Assembly (NCBI RefSeq): GCF_041734735.1
Contig: NC_134887.1
Coordinates: 40,556,378 to 40,620,377 of the forward strand
Source of the DNA: Babylonia areolata
Taxonomy: Eukaryota; Mollusca; Gastropoda; Neogastropoda; Buccinidae
Reading direction: 5' to 3'
DNA: 64,000 nt
The notes below the pieces were generated by a model. It was given only the letters and a program-made list of their open reading frames with translations. It ran no database searches and was not told the origin of the DNA. Below, one piece after another: positions 57,662 to 64,000 of this stretch. Within the stretch, counting starts at the first letter, position 1. Each line of letters starts with the position of its first letter. Both the position numbers and the translations under genes were made by a program.

Positions 57662-58735
57662 ACAGACAGACAGACAGACAGACAGATAAAGACAAAGAGA
57701 CACCGTTTTTTCCTTCTCTCTCTTCACCAACAACAGGGCTTCTTCGGCAAGACAGCGGTGTTCACGATGGCCCTGTACAGCTACGTGTCGGAGACGACCC
57801 TGGAGAAGAGGCGCACGGCCAAGTTCACCTCGCTGCTGGCCTTCAAGTACCTGGGCTGCTTCACGGGGGCGCTCTTCTCGGGCCTCATCATCCAGGCCAC
57901 CGACATCCCATGCGCCTTCAGCACGGGCGTCGTCGTTCACAGCCTGTGCGTCATCACCATCTACTGCTACGTGCGCGACGACGTCTTGTCCCGCGAGAAG
58001 AAGTACCGCCTGCACCAGAAGCACGAGGGAGGAGGGAGTGGAGGGGGGGCGAGGACGTGCATGGACGTGTTCATGGGGTCCGGGGTGGTGCTGTGGAGGA
58101 GGAGGCTGGGCAGGGGTCGCACCGCCGTGGCCTGCATCTTCCTCATCTCGCTCTTCTACCAGTCGTGTCAGACGGGCCACCAGGAGAACCTCGTGCTGCT
58201 CGTGAACCGTGCCCCGCTCAGCTGGCCGCCGTCCTTGTACAGCTACCTGGTGAGCTTCAGCGACCTGACCACGGGGCTCAGCCTCATCGTGATCGCCCCC
58301 GTGCTCATGAACTGCTGCGAGGCGCGCGACACGCTCGTGCTGGGCGTCGCGCTCGTCTGCATCTTCCTCCGCGGGCTGGGTGTCGGCCTGGCCGTGCACA
58401 CGTGGATGGTTTTCGCCGCCGTCGGGGTGGGCGCCTTCGGAGGCATCGCCAACTCCGTGCTCAAGTCGCTGGCGTCCAAGTGCGTGGATCTGGAGGAACA
58501 AGGGCAGACGTTCGCGCTGTTCGCTGGCACGGAGACCCTGGCCAAGATCCTGGGCAGCGTGGTCTATACGTTCGTGTACTCCATCACCTGCGACATATTC
58601 CCCGGGTTCCTGTTCCTGCTGATGGCGGCCATCTCGGCCTGCCTGATCCCGCTGGTGATGGTGGTGCACCAGTGCCGGCCCCGCCGTCGCATGAGTCAGG
58701 TGGAGTCCTTCAGCGAGGAGATTGAAGAGACGTGA
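47478..58735 (+). CDS. SLC46/PCFT-like major facilitator transporter, three exons
   Basis: Joined exons 47478-47765, 49502-49726 and 57737-58735 give 1512 bp, 503 residues, all junctions phase 0 with GT donors and AG acceptors. The start is in a good context (GACCATGG). The predicted protein is a polytopic membrane transporter: first membrane segment about residues 40-60 (LPEVIFFLYAAGKNLVDI), then the MFS loop signature GEWSDRNGRK at about 124-133 in exon 2, and a long C-terminal half with the central loop and helices such as IFLRGLGVGLAVHTWMVFAA. The pattern, including NRAPLSWPPSLYSYLVSFSD, fits the SLC46 family (proton-coupled folate transporter and relatives). Substrate cannot be deduced. 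Exons are strikingly GC-rich against AT-rich introns. Upstream non-coding exons are possible. Confidence 0.87.
47935..48432. repeat. (TCTCTG)-type polypyrimidine tract in intron 1
   Basis: About 500 bp of CTCT/CTGTCT/TTTCT on the plus strand. Minus-strand Arg-Glu-Asp-rich and plus-strand Leu-Ser-rich frames are spurious. It could form triplex (H-DNA). Confidence 0.95.
48540..48989 (+). repeat. array of about eight decayed units resembling the 5' end of exon 2
   Basis: Units of about 50-65 bp recur with the pattern AGGTGCAGAA-AAGAACGRYG-TTGTTCCTT-...-GAACCCAGT. Compared with exon 2 (AGGTGCAGAAGCGGGCGGCG then CTGTTCCTGATGATC), the unit at about 48553 (AGATACAGAAACGAGCGACG then TTGTTTC) differs in 27 aligned bases at about seven sites, all transitions. 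The unit at 48838 reads as VQKRTALFLRENEP against exon VQKRAALFLMINQF. The last unit (48945) has ACAGAAGCGAACAGCG. The copies include the acceptor-like AG before each unit. Confidence 0.7.
48989..49434 (-). mobile_element. full-length tRNA-derived SINE
   Basis: Minus strand: tRNA-like head GGAGTGGTGGCCTAGAGGTA with A box and B box GCTGGTTCGAATCACGG (about 49357-49434), then GATGAGACGATAAACCGAG, a central domain (GTGCAGTATGCACTTAGCGC, AAGAACCCACGGCAAC, AATTCTGTAGAAAAATCCAC), GCGACGCGCTCTCCCTGGGG and an (AATAC)n tail at 48989-49033. The central domain is shared with 40808-41100. It lies between the exon-2-like array and exon 2 itself. Confidence 0.87.
49502..49726 (+). CDS. transporter exon 2 (75 codons)
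   Basis: Begins GTGCAGAAGCGG after acceptor CCCTACAG and ends TCCATGTTTCAG before donor GTCAGT (49727). Carries the second and third membrane segments and the MFS signature GEWSDRNGRK. Confidence 0.9.
49737..50120. repeat. G-rich minisatellite repeating the exon 2 splice donor
   Basis: GGTCAGTCTGG, which spans the exon 2 donor at 49726-49736, recurs at 49943-49953 and 50031-50041, with a variant GGTCAGTTTAG at 49881. Each is followed by GGAGGGGAGTGGGGGTTGGG. Period about 88 bp in the best copies. The many G runs could form G-quadruplexes right after the donor on the transcript strand. Confidence 0.8.
50789..53602 (-). CDS. LINE ORF2: APE endonuclease and reverse transcriptase
   Basis: 937 residues. 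The AP-endonuclease domain occupies about the first 230: GFLNINHIINKL, FAESRLTD, ILLGDFNIDLL (about 150-160) and CSDHSPICF (SDH about 214). A linker is followed by RT: VAKVVPIFKSGDRTDPSNYR, NQSGFRSKHSCHTALT, VDFMKAFDVIDHTLLLKKL, YYGVPQGSILGPILFSVYIN and catalytic FADDTTIH near 664. The C-terminal LPLKLKLEYNKAVFIFKIMS...CLWNNIS block is of CR1/L2 type. All signature residues are present. The start methionine is the first in the frame; translation probably follows ORF1 by an unknown mechanism across 726 nt. Confidence 0.92.
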   Translation of the reverse strand: MTKTLNTWPISDGFKVGFLNINHIINKLADVSHVLSNSGKQFHIFGFAESRLTDHIQDSDLLLPGYCIIRNDPKCSRETGLVVYVQQNINFKRIESLENYQVESVWIEIRFKKSKPILLGFIYRNPAEHVDWIDKFMLMMEEASLSSSEIILLGDFNIDLLKSNKHWTKLYESFHLTQLIDIPTRVTATSKTLIDHIYASSTNSITEVCSPTFGCSDHSPICFTWSKRGVKIPANRHKTVCHRDFRQFDKDLFLQNLIHSNMSAVYQFSNPEEALEVWYHNFLNVYDKHAPFIKKRVKSYPKQPWMTKTIDDKIKERDSSLSEGKKDEFRKQRNLVNALKRSEKKNYFQELISTKSNNKLIWKAINQLNNKHNITQSTTTNDISADNLNTHFCNVANSTVGTNMSLNSLDILETFCNTKNISSHLDIPLMDVHEVYYALSHLKQTGSKGIDGIDGKILKLSAPIIAETLTYVYNQCITKKIIPKSFKVAKVVPIFKSGDRTDPSNYRPISILSILSKPLEKHINKHILNHFNHYKLFHPNQSGFRSKHSCHTALTNLVEQWLTNINNNEITGVLMVDFMKAFDVIDHTLLLKKLKLYGFSGNTLDLISSFLSDRRQIVSMNESQSSLQSIYYGVPQGSILGPILFSVYINDLPLFINALCEMFADDTTIHTNHTTIDKVYYALQQSINDIVRWSNLNHMRLHPKKTKCLILTTRQKRQNFSHNLPPFSINGHPIEEVDNHKILGVTIDNNLSWSSHIMSLCKTLSKKIYQLSRIKHFLDLHCRKLFFFAYIESHINYASTLWDSASDNILKPLLSLHRRALKLILLKSSSLTADDYRHLDILPLKLKLEYNKAVFIFKIMSNYAPSLRDRFPTTLVRQTNKIKIPIPRVDLFKSSLIYSGGCLWNNISSNLNVQKSIQEFKKHYHTHLMDKYVNNHT
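53603..54328 (-). other. LINE inter-ORF region with stem-loop and internal duplication
   Basis: Just after the ORF1 stop the minus strand has ATAGCCCTG...CAGGGCTAT (about 54276-54316), a 9-bp-stem hairpin. (CA)n lies at 54000-54023. Two similar segments (AACAAGTCACATAAAATATA at about 53766 and AAGAAGTCACATAGAATACA at about 53843, plus strand) indicate a duplication of about 77 bp. Confidence 0.6.
54329..56866 (-). CDS. LINE ORF1: coiled coil plus SGNH-hydrolase-like domain
   Basis: 845 residues. The N-terminal region (about 1-170) contains ITFYFTHGSGGTLLCQGMNC, a conserved block I have seen in other SGNH-type ORF1 proteins. A basic Pro/Ser-rich stretch is followed by a coiled coil at about 265-360 (VLNTEIEKLKSVVSNLENKN and on). 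An SGNH/GDSL-type domain at about 510-670 has block I MLLLGDSVIRF, block III-like VIIHVGVNSCPAG, and a C-terminal SSIKHTNTRGTARLAENL carrying the D/H region. The last 170 residues are Pro/Gln/His-rich and disordered. In CR1-group elements such domains act as ORF1 esterase-like modules; binding of nucleic acid is expected but unproven. Confidence 0.88.
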   Translation of the reverse strand: MADTDTDSCDIKLKPTRDYIQKRFTCDKDELAVWRNCLFYRYCAIQEDEITVQCNDYDNNGTILTPSSILTTVPPSPTISKSVLRVFHKSTKCITITFYFTHGSGGTLLCQGMNCPSWDKEECEILKTLVLGFLRDHNVYELSNSLLCTPLSFISSFSGLPHLSPPVTDLTVMTMENVSSTDKGFPSSPQQSQLLINPTSKTQDNVVILPPTPPVAPTHRSELSDQTPPKKTTPVGKRTRSQVRRSLCHSSHARVAPSPLPELKRRMLQLEKTVNSLTPSEDLTQNTVTCLINDAMTVVKNELRVCISKKVDVLNTEIEKLKSVVSNLENKNKELIKENHSVKSQLGSLQSELNRKKYNPVNQATVDTQTPTDHVCQHKNVTSQTDAEIQTENHILFTQGSGTETPNGDAKPINTDKQSHSDRSVNDGQKGNPANNADCLPHDNITIHEDISTFNSFAVLDDINDNDKEQIHFTESQQSKQILTNKQKNLSENVSNPSTRDVLDRMTVPEKATMLLLGDSVIRFINPKRLAPRGESMFKLCVPGMSIDDLHHWLSSVPVSPNIKDVIIHVGVNSCPAGPVSPETWNELFILCSKTFPYARVAFSSILPARGNHHFNNVITPSNLNLKEICKNHNIAFIDNFLPFASDTGLYSSIKHTNTRGTARLAENLKTLWRRGSHRETKGPIKTYTNSRSDSPLNSFPLVSPPSYPQRVPNSREYYNSLPFKQNQERRPVGQISEHAPPPMQSSYHFPPLIPKSQRDEPPFSMPPKHPHQFQYYNHPNQNITTSYNSNHAANIRPNISQRQETGNPAMPVNYDTYTDELFKMASKILSFQQHFHPHYYGTPV
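57119..57192. repeat. (CAGACA)n with CAGGCT variants
   Basis: Hexamer-type tract of ACAGACACAGACACAGACTC. Lies between the LINE 5' end and the GA blocks of intron 2. Confidence 0.9.
57455..57690. repeat. (GA)n blocks before exon 3
   Basis: (GA)n at 57459-57500 and 57606-57658, separated by T-rich and A-rich sequence, followed by CAGA repeats (57660-57686). They lie 50-280 bp upstream of the exon 3 acceptor. Confidence 0.95.
57737..58735 (+). CDS. transporter exon 3 (332 codons and stop)
   Basis: Begins GGCTTCTTCGGCAAGACAGCG after CACCAACAACAG. It encodes most of the transporter: membrane segments FKYLGCFTGALFSGLI, VVVHSLCVITIYCYV, the central loop with a Gly-rich stretch (about 265-275), and the C-terminal six helices ending PGFLFLLMAAISACLIPLVM. 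The cytosolic tail ends SFSEEIEET, stop at 58733-58735. The last codons are the same sequence as the minisatellite that follows. Confidence 0.9.
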   Translation, partial: GFFGKTAVFTMALYSYVSETTLEKRRTAKFTSLLAFKYLGCFTGALFSGLIIQATDIPCAFSTGVVVHSLCVITIYCYVRDDVLSREKKYRLHQKHEGGGSGGGARTCMDVFMGSGVVLWRRRLGRGRTAVACIFLISLFYQSCQTGHQENLVLLVNRAPLSWPPSLYSYLVSFSDLTTGLSLIVIAPVLMNCCEARDTLVLGVALVCIFLRGLGVGLAVHTWMVFAAVGVGAFGGIANSVLKSLASKCVDLEEQGQTFALFAGTETLAKILGSVVYTFVYSITCDIFPGFLFLLMAAISACLIPLVMVVHQCRPRRRMSQVESFSEEIEET

Positions 58736-59665
58736 GGGTGAAGGGAAGAGATAGAAGAGACGTGAGGGTGAAGGGAAGAGATAGAAGAGACGTGAGGGTG
58801 AAGGGAAGAGATTGAAGAGACGTGAGGGTGAAGGGAAGAGATTGAAGAGACGTGAGGGTGAAGGGAAGAGATTGAAGAGACGTGAGGGTGAAGGGAAGAG
58901 ATTGAAGAGACGTGAGGGTGAAGGGAAGAGATTGAAGAGACGTGAGGGTGAAGGGAAGAGATTGAAGAGACGTGAGGGTGAAGGGAAGAGATAGAAGAGA
59001 CGTGAGGAGGAACAGTGGGATGGAGTGAAGAGATAGAAGAGACGTGAGGGTGAAGGGAAGAGACAGAAGAGACGTGAGGAGGAACAGTGGGATGGAGTGA
59101 AGAGATAGAAGAGACGTGAGGAGGAACAGTGGGATGGAGTGAAGAGATAGAAGAGACGTGAGGAGGAACAGTTGGATGGAGTGAAGAGATAAAAGAGACG
59201 TGTAGAGAAACAGTGGGATGGAGTGAAGAGATAGAAGAGACGTGAGGAGGAACAGTGGGATGGAGTGAAGAGATAGAAGAGACGTGAGGAGGAACAGTGG
59301 GATGGAGTGAAGAGATAGAAGAGACGTGAGGAGGAACAGTGGGATGGAGTGAAGAGACAGAAGAGACGTGAGGAGGAACAGTGGGATGGAGTGAAGAGAC
59401 AGAAGAGACGTGAGGAGGAACAGTGGGATGGAGTGAAGAGATAGAAGAGACGTGTAGAGGAACAGTGGGATGGAGTGAAGAGATAGAAGAGACGTGAGGA
59501 GGAACAGTGGGATGGAGTGAAGAGAGAGAAGAGACGTGAGGAGGAACAGTGGGATGGAGAGAAGAGAGAGAAGAGACGTGAGGAGGAACAGTGGGATGGA
59601 GTGAAGAGACAGAAGAGACGTGAGGAGGAACAGTGGGATGGAGTGAAGAGATATAGCAAGAAGGG
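58714..59665. repeat. minisatellite continuous with the transporter stop codon (30- and 42-bp units)
   Basis: The first part (58714-59020) has 30-bp units such as ATTGAAGAGACGTGA-GGGTGAAGGGAAGAG. The gene's last bases GGAGATTGAAGAGACGTGA are the first such unit, so every unit repeats the stop codon context. From about 58995 a 42-bp version takes over, GAAGAGACGTGAGGAGGAAC-AGTGGGATGGAGTGAAGAGATA, about 15 copies. Unit lengths divisible by three leave long open frames on both strands. Confidence 0.93.
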
Positions 59666-59819
59666 ATGTGAGGATGGAGTGAAGAGTTGTGAAAATCAAC
59701 AGTGGGATAGAGTGAAGAGATAGAAAAAGCAAAGTACGGATGAAATTAAAAGATGTGAAAAGGAACAGTGGGGTGGATTGAAGAGACTGAAAAGACGTGA
59801 TGATGAAGTGAAGAGACAG

Positions 59820-61535
59820 ACGGTACATCAGGATGAAGTGAAGAGACAGTAGAGAGACGTCAGGATGAAGTGAAGACACGTCAGGATGAAGTGAAGACAC
59901 GTCAGGATGAAGTGAAGAGACAGAAGACACGTCAGGATGAAGTGAAGACACGTCAGGATGAAGTGAAGACACGTCAGGATGAAGTGAAGAGACAGAAGAC
60001 ACGTCAGGATGAAGTGAAGACACGTCAGGATGAAGTGAAGAGACGTCAGGATGAAGTGAAGAGACAGAAGACACGTCAGGATGAAGTGAAGACACGTCAG
60101 GATGAAGTGAAGAGACAGAAGAGACGTCAGGATGAAGTGAAGAGACAGAAGACACGTCAGGATGAAGTGAAGACACGTCAGGATGAAGTGAAGAGACAGA
60201 AGACACGTCAGGATGAAGTGAAGAGACGTCAGGATGAAGTGAAGAGACAGAAGACACGTCAGGATGAAGTGAAGAGACAGAAGACACGTCAGGATGAAGT
60301 GAAGACACGTCAGGATGAAGTGAAGAGACAGAAGACACGTCAGGATGAAGTGAAGACACGTCAGGATGAAGTGAAGAGACAGAAGAGACGTCAGGATGAA
60401 GTGAAGAGACAGAAGACACGTCAGGATGAAGTGAAGACACGTCAGGATGAAGTGAAGAGACAGAAGACACGTCAGGATGAAGTGAAGAGACAGAAGACAC
60501 GTCAGGATGAAGTGAAGACACGTCAGGATGAAGTGAAGAGACAGAAGACACGTCAGGATGAAGTGAAGACACGTCAGAATGAAGTGAAGAGACAGGAGAC
60601 ACGTCAGGATGAAGTGAAGACACGTCAGGATGAAGTGAAGAGACATCAGGACGAAGTGAAGAGACAGAAGACACGTCAGGATGAAGTGAAGACACGTCAG
60701 GATGAAGTGAAGACACGTCAGGATGAAGTGAAGAGACAGAAGACACGTCAGGATGAAGTGAAGACACGTCAGGATGAAGTGAAGAGACAGAAGAGACGTC
60801 AGGATGAAGTGAAGACACGTCAGGATGAAGTGAAGAGACGTCAGGACGAAGTGAAGAGACAGAAGACACGTCAGGACGAAGTGAAGACACGTCAGGACGA
60901 AGTGAAGAAACAGGAGACACGTCAGGATGAAGTGAAGACACGTCAGGACGAAGTGAAGACATGTCAGGATGAAGTGAAGCGACAGAAGACACGTCAGGAC
61001 GAAGTGAAGACACGTCAGGACGAAGTGAAGAGACAGGAGACACGTCAGGATGAAATGAAGACACGTCAGGATGAAGTGAAGACACGTCAGGATGAAGTGA
61101 AGAGACAGAAGACACGTCAGGTCGAAGTGAAGACACGTCAGGATGAAGTGAAGAGACAGAAGACACGTCAGGATGAAGTGAAGAGACAGAAGACACGTCA
61201 GGACGAAGTGAAGACACGTCAGGATGAAGTGAAGAGACAGAAGACACGTCAGGATGAAGTGAAGAGACAGAAGAGACGTCAGGATGAAGTGAAGACACGT
61301 CAGGATGAAGTGAAGAGACAGAAGACACGTCAGGACGAAGTGAAGAGACAGAAGAGACGTCAGGATGAAGTGAAGACACGTCAGGATGAAGTGAAGAGAC
61401 AGAAGACACGTCAGGATGAAGTGAAGACACGTCAGGATGAAGTGAAGAGACAGAAGACACGTCAGGATGAAGTGAAGAGACGTCAGGATGAAGTGAAGAG
61501 ACAGAAGACACGTCAGGATGAAGTGAAGACTCGTG
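59820..61535. repeat. 21/30-bp minisatellite, about 1.7 kb
   Basis: Two interleaved unit types: GTGAAGACACGTCAGGATGAA (21 bp) and a 30-bp form with an extra AGACAGAAG. Some runs form higher-order 51-bp or 72-bp patterns. It shares GTGAAGAGACAGAAGA with the preceding array, so both are one lineage. It reads open on plus (Val-Lys-Thr-Arg-Gln-Asp-Glu) and minus (Ser-Leu-His-Pro-Asp-Val-Ser), which I treat as a consequence of unit length. Confidence 0.95.
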
Positions 61536-62317
61536 TGCCAGATACAAGAGCACATTCAGTAATTTTTTTTTAACGCGTGCTATATACATACAGAAACCCA
61601 CCACCAAACAAACAAACACAAGAAAGCAAACAAGCAAACAAACAAACATAAAAAATAAACCCATGACAGTGATGCTGTGTGTATGGACAAACTGTACGAT
61701 CACCTTCCCGCAAACCTGATATGTTTTTCTGTCTTTCCATTTCTTCTCATGCCTACACCCTTTTACCTATGGTGTCATCAGCACCCCCCCCCCCCCCCCC
61801 CCCCCCCCAAGGTCCATTCTATCCACAGACTCTTTACCTCCCCCCCCGTCTCCACCCCTCCCCGGGGATTGGGTGGAAGAACAAACCATCTGAGAAATCA
61901 TCGTGAAGGAAGGGATACAACTCCTTTAATCAGTCTGAGACAAGGGATACAACCCCTGTAATCTTAAACTGATGCGTTTTCTTCGACGAATTGGCGGGGG
62001 AAAAAAAAAAAGATTGGTGGCGTTGTAGGGGGGGGGGGCGTAATTCGGTCTCTATGCATCATTGACATACTATGGAAACTTGCTGTACTTACACACAATA
62101 CACGCGCGCGCGTGTCTGTGTGTGTGTGCGCCGCATACGCTTGTTCGTGAATGGTGTACTTAGTGCGCGCATGTTTATATATGCATACTGCTTTTTTTAT
62201 GAACGCTTCGAGCTACTGTAAATTCTTGTCAATATCATCATTATCATCATCATCACCATTCTTCTTCTTATTAATATTGTTATCATTATTATTCTATAAT
62301 TATCATTACTCATTACA

Positions 62318-62378
<61 letters not shown>

Positions 62379-62631
62379 TTATTCTTATTATTGTTATTAT
62401 ATTTATTATCATTACTCATTATTTATTACTGTTATCATTATTATCATCATTACTAATATCATTATTGTTGTTGCTGTCATTACTGTTGTTTTTTCTTGAA
62501 GTTGTTGTTGTTGCTGTTACAACATCAAGAACAACAACAATAACAACATCAACTACTACTACTACTACCACTTTATTATTGACATCATCATTATCTTCAT
62601 CTTCAATGTCATTATCATTATTACCACGCGC

Positions 62632-62662
<31 letters not shown>

Positions 62663-62758
62663 TGTGTGTTTCTGAGCATGAGGCAATAGTGGATCAAAAT
62701 TAGTCGATCAAAAATAAGAAATAATAATGGTAATTGCTGTTGTTGTAGAAGTAATAGC

Positions 62759-62802
<44 letters not shown>

Positions 62803-62917
62803 CAACAGCAGCAGTAGTATCGATAATAATTGTAGTAGCAGTTGTTGCTGCTGTAGTCGTGGTAGTAACCGTATTTTCACATTGTGTGATATTAGATTGT
62901 TTATTTGTTTGTTTGTT

Positions 62918-63006
<89 letters not shown>

Positions 63007-63149
63007 AGGGGGGGGGGAGAGGTGAGGGTGGGTGGGGGTGAGTGGTCGTGTACACATGTGTGTGTTCGGTAGGTTGGGAAAGATGAGAGAGAGAGAGACA
63101 GAGAGAAGAGAGAGACAGATATCGACAGAAGAGAGAGACAGATATCGAC

Positions 63150-63209
<60 letters not shown>

Positions 63210-63234
63210 GACGGAAGAGAGACAGAGAGATAGA

Positions 63235-63300
<66 letters not shown>

Positions 63301-63527
63301 CCCCAGTTTCCACGTCTTTCATTTTTGCAGAAGTTTTCTGTTCATTTGTAAGGGAGCTAACTTCCTTCCATCCAGTTCCCCCCCCCCCTCCCCACCCTCT
63401 CTGCAAGGGGACTGCCACGAAGTTAACTAACCCCTGTCGTTATATCATCACCATTTCAACGCCAAAGCATATCAAGCATTGTGACGCCTTTTTTATCATC
63501 CCCGATTAGTTGCTGAACAGTGCATTT
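61536..63527. other. no gene; dense simple repeats
   Basis: Poly-C 61784-61808, CG alternation 62103-62112 and 62627-62647, (ATT)n 62318-62378, GTT/CAA-rich 62465-62560, (AGT)n 62758-62803, (GT)n 62918-63004, (GA)n 63150-63207 and 63238-63296. No coding support. Confidence 0.75.
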
Positions 63528-64000
63528 TCAGGTTGTTCTTTCAGTGTTTTGCTGAACTGATGACAGTGCATTTCAGATTGTACTTTCAGTATTTTGCTGA
63601 ACTGATGACAGTGCATTTCAGATTGTACTTTCAGTATTTTGCTGAACTGATGACAGTGCATTTCAGATTGTACTTTCGGTATTTTGCTGAACTGATGACA
63701 GTGCATTTTAGATTGTACTTTCAGTGTTTTGCTGAACTGATGACAGTGCATTTCAGATTGTTCTTTCAGTATTTTGCTGAACTGATGACAATGCATTTCA
63801 GATTGTTCTTTCAGTATTTTGCTGAAACTGATGACAGTGCATTTCACATTGAACTTTCGGTATTTTGCTGAACTGATGACAGTGCATTTCAGATTGTTCT
63901 TTCAGTGTTTTGCTGAACTGATGACAATGCATTTCAGATTGTTCTTTCAGTATTTTGCTGAAACTGATGACAGTGCATTTCACATTGAACTTTTAGTAAT
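63528..64000. repeat. 45-bp minisatellite, about 10 copies, continues past the window end
   Basis: Unit TTTTGCTGAACTGATGACAG then TGCATTTCAGATTGTTCTTTCAGTA, 45 bp with a few 46-bp units (63832 and 63968 regions, CTGAAACTGATG). It is truncated by the window edge. Frames on both strands stay open because 45 is divisible by three. Confidence 0.96.

Larger units (their letters stand above)
49727..57736 (+). other. transporter intron 2 containing a complete antisense LINE
   Basis: About 8.0 kb. Contents: a G-rich donor-like minisatellite (49737-50120), (GT)n and (GA)n (50178-50304), the antisense LINE (about 50300-57045), CAGACA repeats (57119-57192), two (GA)n blocks and the acceptor CACCAACAACAG. 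Confidence 0.85.

Noticed and set aside
57353-59659. 768-codon minus-strand frame
   Set aside because: It is the antisense of transporter exon 3 joined to GA repeats and the 3' minisatellite; composition follows the repeats and no domain is recognisable.
58710-61703. 997-codon minus-strand frame (Ser-Leu-His-Pro-Asp-Val repeats) and the 567-575-codon frames over the same stretch
   Set aside because: Unit lengths of 21, 30 and 42 bp are multiples of three, so any stop-free unit gives an endless frame on both strands. No flanking coding sequence or start context supports a gene.

Overview
This window is nuclear DNA of an animal, most likely a gastropod mollusc. The evidence is an intron-split transporter gene with GT-AG boundaries, APE-type LINEs (RTE, CR1/L2-like and others), tRNA-derived SINEs of the kind I associate with marine snails, TTAA-flanked elements, and very heavy (CA)n, (GA)n, (TA)n and poly-C tracts. 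The taxonomic call is inference from repeat style and protein flavour, not from a search. I recognised no prokaryotic operon, CRISPR array, LTR retrotransposon, Polinton or other capsid- or envelope-bearing element.

Three host genes can be supported. Two are intronless DUF229 (alkaline-phosphatase/sulfatase-like fold) membrane proteins of 698 residues, at 5553-7649 (+) and 23309-25405 (-). They lie tail to tail inside a large inverted duplication with arms of about 3.5 kb (4365-7856 and 23088-26570), about 15.2 kb apart; both reading frames are open and about 92% identical. The third is a three-exon major facilitator transporter resembling SLC46/PCFT, exons 47478-47765, 49502-49726 and 57737-58735, coding for 503 residues.

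Region by region: 0-4.3 kb is microsatellite plus SINE and LINE debris. 4.4-7.9 kb is DUF229 arm 1. 8-13.5 kb holds an old L2-like LINE, a 61-bp minisatellite and RTE tails ending in a 16-bp minisatellite. 13.75-16.17 kb is a TTAA-bounded DNA element carrying a twin-primed RTE insertion. 17-22.5 kb holds LINE fragments, a 232-bp TTAA MITE and a diverged tandem array of about 380-410 bp units. 23.1-26.6 kb is DUF229 arm 2. 26.6-34.8 kb is nested LINEs, including a nearly full-length one ending in a C2H2 zinc finger. 35-45.5 kb is microsatellite, SINEs and stacked LINE 3' ends. 47-61.5 kb is the transporter with an intact SGNH-ORF1 LINE antisense in intron 2 and minisatellites at several coding boundaries. 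61.5-64 kb is simple repeats and a 45-bp minisatellite running off the end.

The most unusual signal is at the transporter gene. Its start codon, exon 2 acceptor, exon 2 donor and stop codon each have a partly decayed copy or tandem array of themselves in the neighbouring non-coding DNA. The intron 1 array in particular looks like about eight decayed copies of the first bases of exon 2.
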